Source: Candidatus Omnitrophota bacterium
GTDB taxonomy: Bacteria > Omnitrophota > Gorgyraeia > Aquiviventales > Aquiviventaceae
Reading direction: 5' to 3'
Assembly (NCBI GenBank): GCA_016180605.1
Contig: JACPAW010000023.1
Coordinates: 1-8,105 of the forward strand
Length of the DNA: 8,105 bases
Below are positions 1-4,641 of the stretch, in pieces. The notes beneath the pieces were generated by a model. That model ran no database searches and was not told the origin of the DNA. It was given only the letters and a program-made list of their open reading frames with translations. The translations under genes were made by a program, and so were the position numbers. Every line of letters starts with the position of its first letter. Within the stretch, counting starts at the first letter, position 1.

Positions 1-5
1 CCTGC

Positions 6-85
6 CACAGCACCATCCCACACGTCCTCGCCGCGCCGCACTATCGGCGTCGTCGGCTGCGGCGTGTGGGAGCCCTGGTGCTGTG
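6..85. repeat. Long imperfect inverted repeat (hairpin), function unknown
   Basis: The outer arms are CACAGCACCA (6-15) pairing with 76-85 and TCCCACACG (16-24) pairing with 63-71. All 19 base pairs are perfect, with a four-base bulge (72-75) on the 3' side only. Inside, 30-33 can pair with 54-57 and CGCCG (34-38) with CGGCG (45-49), closing a six-base loop; this leaves another four-base bulge (50-53), again on the 3' side. The segment is very GC-rich. No T-run follows the stem, so it is not a standard intrinsic terminator. It could be the 3' end structure of an upstream transcript, a REP/MITE-like palindromic element or a structured leader RNA. I cannot choose between these. Confidence 0.6.
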
Positions 86-125
86 TCACCCGTCAAATTG
101 AGGCACTGCCCAAAATAGCCCGCTC

Positions 126-153
126 TTGACACCGCATTGCTTTGTGCTACAGT
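126..153 (+). promoter_or_regulatory. Predicted sigma70-type promoter of the HTH-secretin operon
   Basis: A perfect -35 hexamer TTGACA (126-131) is followed after 16 bp by TACAGT (148-153), which matches the -10 consensus at four of six bases. A TG at 145-146, one base upstream, gives an extended -10. Transcription would begin near 160, giving a leader of only about 22 nt before the ATG at 183. The predicted start lies inside the palindrome at 156-183, so a protein bound there could block initiation. This is prediction only. Confidence 0.55.
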
Positions 154-155
154 GT

Positions 156-183
156 TGATTACTCTCTACCTAGAGAGTAATCA
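156..183. promoter_or_regulatory. Perfect 13-bp-arm inverted repeat; candidate operator and RBS-masking hairpin
   Basis: The half-site TGATTACTCTCTA (156-168) is repeated as its exact reverse complement at 171-183, separated only by CC (169-170). The right arm contains the AGAGAG ribosome-binding sequence (172-177) and ends on the A of the start codon at 183. Long dyads of this kind are typical operators of MerR-family dimers, and the gene immediately downstream encodes a MerR-type HTH, so autoregulation is the simplest inference. The dyad lies downstream of the best -10, which suggests repression. It is also centred between TTGATT (155-160) and TAATCA (178-183), the geometry of MerR-activated promoters, though that spacer would be 17 bp and the start would fall inside the gene. 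In RNA the same sequence could fold over the ribosome-binding site. Confidence 0.7.
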
Positions 184-443
184 TGATTCCACGCCATAAC
201 TTCTATTTAATCAAAGACCTATCACGTCTAAGCGGACACTCTATTCATACCTTAAAATATTATTTAAAGATCGAATTGATCCGTGAGATTCATCGCACAC
301 CGCAGACACGCGTTCGCCTATTCGATGATTCCACCTTAGAAAAACTCTCCCAAATTCGATCATGGCGCAAGGAGCATAAGAGCCTTGCAGAAATTCAACG
401 TTTGCTTTCCCTGGAAAACCAGGCGCAACCACTTGCTTCATGA
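183..443 (+). CDS. MerR-type HTH DNA-binding protein, stand-alone DNA-binding domain
   Basis: This 86-residue cytoplasmic protein is almost entirely a MerR-family winged helix-turn-helix. YLIKDLSRLSG (8-18) and TLKYYLKIELI (23-33) correspond to the HTH and the conserved 'RYYe..GL' segment; RVRLFDDSTLEKLSQIRSWR (43-62) matches the wing and following helix; the domain ends with SLAEIQRLL. MerR activators normally add a dimerization coiled coil and an effector-binding domain (120-270 residues in all), which are absent here. No metal-binding cysteines are present. The start is the first ATG, with AGAGAG five bases upstream. The gene overlaps the ATPase gene by four bases (ATGA), so it is probably the first gene of the secretin operon and a candidate local regulator. 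By hand count 181-420 is about 42% G+C, lower than the genes that follow, and the gene uses many TTA leucine codons. That could mean separate ancestry. An excisionase-like role is an alternative reading of such a small protein. Confidence 0.8.
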   Translation: MIPRHNFYLIKDLSRLSGHSIHTLKYYLKIELIREIHRTPQTRVRLFDDSTLEKLSQIRSWRKEHKSLAEIQRLLSLENQAQPLAS

Positions 444-1273
444 GCTATTACCAGGAGCTCGGGTTAACTAAAGAGCCTTTTTCGACAAGTCCGGATCCTG
501 CTTTCTTTTTCCGCTCCACTTCCCACCTGCAAGCACTGACCCGCTTGGAAATCGCCATTCGCTTACGTCGTGGCTTGTGCCTGATCCTAGGAGATGTGGG
601 AACAGGTAAAACGACTTTGGCAAGAACCCTTCTGGCTAACTTCCCCCAGGAAGATGGTTTTTCTTTTCATGTGATCCTGGACCCTTCCTTTGAGTCCGAG
701 CATCAGTTCCTTTTGCGCCTCTGCCGCATGTTTCGACTGCAGGGTTCGTTCCGCTCCACTTTGGACTGCCGGGAAGCCATCGAACATTATTTATTCCATG
801 GCGGGGTCGTAGAGGGAAAGACGACCGTCTTGATGATCGATGAAGGGCAGAAGCTTTCGTTGGATATGCTGGAAAATCTGCGCATGCTGCTCAATTATGA
901 GACGAACGAGTACAAGCTGCTGCAGGTAGTCATCTTCGGGCAGATGGAGCTCTTAGGCCGAATCCGCCGCCTCCGTAATTTCATGGATCGGGTAGCACTC
1001 AAATACATCATCAATCCCCTCAGCGAGGAGGAGACCGCGCAGATCATCCGGTTTCGCCTGCAGCTTGCCGGACGAGAGGACGCGCAGCAGCTTTTTACAG
1101 ACAGTGCCATCCGTTTCATCCATGAGACCACTCAAGGTTATCCGCGGCAGATCTCGCTGCTTTGCCACAATGCGCTGGAAGCGCTGGTCATGTATCAAAA
1201 AACCGAAGTGGATGCCTCTTTGATCCAGGAGCTGATTCAGCATGAGTCCCGATGGGCCGAAGCCGCTGCCTGA
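440..1273 (+). CDS. ExeA/GspA/MshM-like AAA+ ATPase (secretin assembly)
   Basis: The 277-residue protein opens with the ExeA-type lead-in (YYQELGLTKEPFSTSPDP, 3-20). It then carries Walker A GDVGTGKTT (51-59), Walker B VLMIDE (130-135) followed by GQ, the sensor-like VVIFGQMEL (162-170), the DRVALKY stretch (182-188) and the sensor-2-like GYPRQISLLCHNAL (232-245). These match the AAA_22 ATPases that energise or position secretin assembly with a GspB-type partner (ExeA in type II secretion, MshM in MSHA pili). ExeA itself carries a transmembrane segment and a C-terminal peptidoglycan-binding region. This protein stops soon after the ATPase core and has no obvious membrane helix, so it is the short, MshM-like form and probably cytoplasmic. 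It overlaps the HTH gene by 4 bp and the next gene by 32 bp. Similar ATPases occur in transposition systems (TniB/MuB-like), but the secretin context argues against that. Confidence 0.85.
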   Translation: MSYYQELGLTKEPFSTSPDPAFFFRSTSHLQALTRLEIAIRLRRGLCLILGDVGTGKTTLARTLLANFPQEDGFSFHVILDPSFESEHQFLLRLCRMFRLQGSFRSTLDCREAIEHYLFHGGVVEGKTTVLMIDEGQKLSLDMLENLRMLLNYETNEYKLLQVVIFGQMELLGRIRRLRNFMDRVALKYIINPLSEEETAQIIRFRLQLAGREDAQQLFTDSAIRFIHETTQGYPRQISLLCHNALEALVMYQKTEVDASLIQELIQHESRWAEAAA

Positions 1274-1883
1274 AGAGCGGCTTCTGGGCCTGATTCGTCA
1301 ACGGCAGTCTGGGCAGTCCCAGCGCCCGGTTCAACCGGCAGCATCCGCTGCGACGGAAGCATCTTTAGGTTCGATTGCTGCGGGCCGGTGGGCGCATCCG
1401 CTAGGACGGCGCTGGCGCTGGGTTCGGCTTTCCATTGCGGCCTTAAGCGTCATCGTTCTATTGGAAATGGGTGCTTTTATCGCGCAAGCCACGCGGCCTT
1501 TCCCGGTCGTTGAGATTCCCACGCTGAAAGATTCCTCTGCGACGCAAGAGGAGGTTCGCGAGCCGGAGTCTTTGGAGATTCCTTCGCTTGCGCAGAACGC
1601 CTCGCGGAAACTCTTCGTTTCTTCTTTGGCAGCGGGTTCCAAGGAAGGGATCGTTGCGAAAGCCGCTCCTAGCGCTTCTACCAGTCAGCTGGCTGCTCGG
1701 CTGACGCTGATGGGTATTGTTTCAGGAGATCCTCCTCAAGCCATCATCGAGGATTCGCAGACTCGTAAAACCTATTTTGTCAGCGAAGGCCAGCCGGTAG
1801 CGGAGGGTGCGGTGTTGGAAAAGGTGTTGGATGACCGCGTACTTCTGCGTCTTGGAGAAGAGCCGTTGGAGTTGACGCTATGA
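1242..1883 (+). CDS. Bitopic inner-membrane protein with GspB/GspC/PilP-like periplasmic domain
   Basis: The 213-residue protein has a basic, proline/glutamine-rich cytoplasmic N-terminus (1-60) and one hydrophobic helix (about 61-83, LSIAALSVIVLLEMGAFIAQ). A low-complexity linker (84-148) leads to a compact beta-rich domain (149-213): LTLMGIVSGDPPQAIIED, then YFVSEGQPV, then VLEKVLDDRVLLRLGEEPLELTL. This 'L.GIV..dPp.AiIED....yfv.EG..v....v..i..drV.L' pattern is shared by the GspB, GspC homology-region and PilP families. These link the inner membrane to the secretin N-domains. Placement right after an ExeA-like ATPase favours a GspB/MshK-type role, but sequence alone does not separate the three. 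The start at 1242 lies inside the ATPase gene (32-bp overlap) with GGAG ten bases upstream. The gene ends in an ATGA overlap with the secretin. Confidence 0.75.
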   Translation: MSPDGPKPLPEERLLGLIRQRQSGQSQRPVQPAASAATEASLGSIAAGRWAHPLGRRWRWVRLSIAALSVIVLLEMGAFIAQATRPFPVVEIPTLKDSSATQEEVREPESLEIPSLAQNASRKLFVSSLAAGSKEGIVAKAAPSASTSQLAARLTLMGIVSGDPPQAIIEDSQTRKTYFVSEGQPVAEGAVLEKVLDDRVLLRLGEEPLELTL

Positions 1884-3751
1884 GAGGGGGGATGCGCATG
1901 TTCGGTATCAGGCGCACGGGAGTGCGGCTGTGTGCGATTCTTTGCGGAATGATACTCGTTTCGACTGGCATCCCCGCTTGGGCTCAAACGACGGCTGCTG
2001 CACCGGCTGCCTCCAAACTGGTTCAACGCATCTCGCTGGATCTTAAAGGAGTGGACATTTTGGATGTCCTGAAACTCTTATCGCAAAAAAGCGGTCTGAA
2101 TTTCGTCGCAGGTCACAATGTCAGCGGCCGGGTTACGATCTTTGTCAACGACGTGGATGTCTGGGAGGCCTTTGAGCTGATTATCGGTGCTAATGATCTA
2201 GCGTACGAACGCCGAGGGGACATCGTGACGGTCATGACCTCACGGGACTACGAATTGATTTATGGCCAGAGATTCCAGGGCCGGACGGAAGGTGCCGTGC
2301 GGGTTTTGCAGTATGCCAAAGGGGTTCAAGTGGCAACCGTCTTGAACCAAGTCAAATCCGCTGTCGGCCGGGTGGTGGCGGATGAAACGACGGATACCCT
2401 GATTCTAAACGATGTGCCGGGACGGCTTAAAGAAATGCTGGATCTGATCGAGCAGCTGGACCGTCCCACAGAGACGCGTGTTTACCTTTTGAATTACGCA
2501 GAAGCAGAGAAGCTCAAGGAGAAGGTGCAGGAGTTGCTTTCCCCGATTGGCACCTTTACCGTCGATGCGCGGACAAACAAGGCCGTGGTTACCGATCTTA
2601 AGGAAACCGTGGAGAAAGTCGACCGCCTGGTAAGAGCATTCGATTCGGCTGACGGGGAAGTATTGATCGATGCCCGGATCGTCAAGGTGGAGCTGACCGA
2701 TGAAATGGATCTTGGGATCGATTGGACCCAGATCTTCGGCCATGACTTAGCGACGCGCTCTAACTTCCGAGTCTTAGGCGACATCGTCGGAGGCACGGCA
2801 ACGGGTGGCGCGATCAAGCTTTTTACCGGCCCGGATGACGATATCCGCATCATTCTGGAAGCATTGAAGAAGATTACCAAGACAGAAACTTTATCTAACC
2901 CGCGCATTATGGTCTCCAACAACCAGGAAGCGAAGATTCTGGTAGGTACCAAGGAAGCGGTCGTTACCGTGACGACGACCATTCCCGCAACTGGTTCTAC
3001 CGTCTCTGCTCCAGAGATCCAATACGTGGATGTGGGAACGAAGCTGTTCGTTACCCCGAGTATCAAGCGAGACGGCCATATTCAGCTAAAGATCCGGCCG
3101 GAGGTCAGCACGGCTAAGATCGAAACATTTCAAACCAACCGTATCCCGATTGTGACATCGACGGAAGCGGAAACGACCGTGCTGGCCAAGACAGGGACGA
3201 CGGTCATTATCGGCGGTTTGATCGAGACCAAAAATGACCGGACAGATAGCAAAGTCCCGTTTCTCGGGGACTTGCCCTGGGCAGGGGTTCTCTTTAGGGG
3301 CTCTACCGATATTAAGAAGAAAACGGAACTGGTGGTGTTTCTAACGCCAAAGATCATGCTGCCGGATGGTTCGATTTTTGTGCCCGACGAAGCTAATTTG
3401 GTTCGGGATCCCGTAACGATCTCTGGGATTCCAGGGGACATGAAAGCGGCAAACGCTGCAGGGTTGCCGGTTCCGGCATCGTATCACGGGGTAATACGGG
3501 ATGAGCTGCGCGAACGCTTAAGCGAAAAATTCCAAGCGGGCTCTTTAAGTGAAGGAGCCGTAATGGCCACTTTTGTGCTTAACCGCGATGGCTGGATCCT
3601 GGGCGAGCCGGAGTTAAACTCGCCTCAGGGAGACGCGTTTGTCCATGCGGCACGCGAAGCTTTGAGGCAGCCGTTTGCGCCGTTTCCGGAAGAATCCACA
3701 GCAAAGGAAGTGCGTTTTCGCATTGTGGTCGAATACGCGCCAGTAGAATAG
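1880..3751 (+). CDS. Secretin (GspD/PilQ/MshL family) with C-terminal TonB-like domain
   Basis: This is a multimeric outer-membrane channel of a type II secretion or type IV pilus-like system. Of 623 residues, 1-35 look like a Sec signal peptide ending AWA (cut before Q36). An STN/N0 domain follows (about 51-119), then two secretin N-domain repeats (about 140-195 and 200-257), and the secretin core from about 260 to 493. The core has the hallmark VPFLGDLPWAGVLFR (459-473) and a terminal ELVVFLTPKIM. There is no AMIN domain. After a linker (494-535), residues about 536-623 read as a TonB/TolA C-terminal-like domain: GAVMATFVLNRDGWILGEPE, then AAREALRQPFAPFPEE, then EVRFRIVVEY. This is an unusual place for such a domain. 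The start is uncertain: ATG 1880 overlaps the previous stop and has GGAG at 1868-1871. The in-frame ATG at 1898, six bases after a purine-rich G-run (1883-1891), gives a shorter signal peptide. Confidence 0.92.
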   Translation: MRGGMRMFGIRRTGVRLCAILCGMILVSTGIPAWAQTTAAAPAASKLVQRISLDLKGVDILDVLKLLSQKSGLNFVAGHNVSGRVTIFVNDVDVWEAFELIIGANDLAYERRGDIVTVMTSRDYELIYGQRFQGRTEGAVRVLQYAKGVQVATVLNQVKSAVGRVVADETTDTLILNDVPGRLKEMLDLIEQLDRPTETRVYLLNYAEAEKLKEKVQELLSPIGTFTVDARTNKAVVTDLKETVEKVDRLVRAFDSADGEVLIDARIVKVELTDEMDLGIDWTQIFGHDLATRSNFRVLGDIVGGTATGGAIKLFTGPDDDIRIILEALKKITKTETLSNPRIMVSNNQEAKILVGTKEAVVTVTTTIPATGSTVSAPEIQYVDVGTKLFVTPSIKRDGHIQLKIRPEVSTAKIETFQTNRIPIVTSTEAETTVLAKTGTTVIIGGLIETKNDRTDSKVPFLGDLPWAGVLFRGSTDIKKKTELVVFLTPKIMLPDGSIFVPDEANLVRDPVTISGIPGDMKAANAAGLPVPASYHGVIRDELRERLSEKFQAGSLSEGAVMATFVLNRDGWILGEPELNSPQGDAFVHAAREALRQPFAPFPEESTAKEVRFRIVVEYAPVE

Positions 3752-3823
3752 TCGTTGCGCGGCTATGAGATGAATGTTAAGCTGACGCGTCATTTTTGTT
3801 GGACGGATTAGGGAGGAAATGCC
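3752..3823 (+). promoter_or_regulatory. Intergenic gap with strong ribosome-binding site for the SDR gene
   Basis: This 72-bp gap is the longest non-coding stretch after the operon start. It carries a strong Shine-Dalgarno sequence, GGGAGG (3811-3816), seven bases before the ATG at 3824, which supports that start. TGACGCGTCA (3783-3792) is a perfect 10-bp palindrome followed by five T's. With no loop sequence it cannot form a useful terminator stem. No convincing promoter is visible, so whether the SDR and smc genes are transcribed separately from the secretin operon is open. Confidence 0.6.
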
Positions 3824-4621
3824 ATGACGCAAGGAACATTAACAGGGAAATGGGCTCTGATCCTGGGAGCTTCCAGCGGTTTTGGAGCCGCAACGGCTCG
3901 GGAGCTCTCAAAAAACGGAATGAATATCATCGGCGTGCATCTCGACCGTAAAGCCGCCATGGCAGAAGTGGAAAAGCTGATTGCGGAGCTGCGCTCAGGT
4001 GGAGGGCAAGCCCTCTATTTCAACGTAAACGCGGCAGACCCTGTAAAGCGCCAAGAAGTGCTGGACCAGGTGCAGCCCAAATTGGAAGGCAAGCCCATTA
4101 CCGTGCTTTTGCATTCATTGGCTTTTGGAACTCTGAAGCCGTACTTGGCTGCCGATCCAAAAGACCAGTTGACGAAAGACCAGATCGAAATGACCCTGGA
4201 TGTCATGGCGAACAGTTTGATCTACTGGGTCCAAGACTTGGTAGGACGCAAGATAATTGGACATGGCAGCCGCATTTTCGCAATGACAAGCTCCGGCGGG
4301 GCTCGCGTGTGGCCAAACTACGGTGCCGTATCTGCTGCCAAGGCAGCGCTGGAATCGCACATTCGCCAGCTGGCAATGGAGCTGGCAGCTTTCGGAGCAA
4401 CGGCAAATTCGATCCGAGCGGGAGTTACCGATACGCCGGCACTCCGGAAGATTCCAGGAAACGATCAGATGATGGAATATGCCAAGCTGCGCAACCCGTA
4501 TCATCGGCTTACCACCACCCAGGATGTGGCCAAAGCGATCTGCGCGTTAGCCAATTCCGGGACCGATTGGGTTACCGGTAATGTCATTGGTACCGATGGC
4601 GGGGAAGACATCATCGGTTAG
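3824..4621 (+). CDS. Enoyl-ACP reductase-like SDR (FabL/FabI type)
   Basis: This 265-residue short-chain dehydrogenase/reductase fold probably reduces enoyl-ACP with NAD(P)H in the last step of fatty acid elongation. The nucleotide-binding glycine motif is LGASSGFG (14-21). HSLAFG (from H97) matches the 'HS.aF' segment of enoyl reductases. The active site is PNYGAVSAAK, giving Y166-x6-K173, the enoyl-reductase spacing, not the Y-x3-K of ordinary SDRs. The first active-site tyrosine of FabI (ten residues before the catalytic one) is Ser156 here, as I recall for FabL. The C-terminus has NPYHRLTTTQDVAKAICAL and the usual VTGNVIGTDGG. Length is normal for the family. smc starts 20 bp downstream, so the two genes may share a transcript, but they have no obvious functional link. 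A different SDR activity with the same spacing is possible. Confidence 0.72.
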   Translation: MTQGTLTGKWALILGASSGFGAATARELSKNGMNIIGVHLDRKAAMAEVEKLIAELRSGGGQALYFNVNAADPVKRQEVLDQVQPKLEGKPITVLLHSLAFGTLKPYLAADPKDQLTKDQIEMTLDVMANSLIYWVQDLVGRKIIGHGSRIFAMTSSGGARVWPNYGAVSAAKAALESHIRQLAMELAAFGATANSIRAGVTDTPALRKIPGNDQMMEYAKLRNPYHRLTTTQDVAKAICALANSGTDWVTGNVIGTDGGEDIIG

Positions 4622-4641
4622 AGAACAATTTGCCCTATTGA

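Noticed and set aside
6..85. Integron attC site or intrinsic terminator
   Set aside because: No GTTRRRY/RYYYAAC core sites flank the hairpin and no integrase is present. No T-run follows the stem, and it is far longer than a usual terminator.
440..1273. Transposition ATPase (TniB/IstB-like) in a mobile element
   Set aside because: There is no transposase, terminal repeats or target duplications, and the next two genes are a GspB/PilP-like protein and a secretin, which fits ExeA/MshM.
2494..3066. Reverse-strand open frame of 190 codons inside the secretin gene
   Set aside because: It is antisense to strongly conserved secretin core sequence, resembles no family I know, and has no spacing or partner genes of its own.
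3783..3797. Palindrome TGACGCGTCA followed by TTTTT as an intrinsic terminator of the secretin operon
   Set aside because: With four central bases needed for a loop, only a three-base-pair stem remains, which is too weak for termination.
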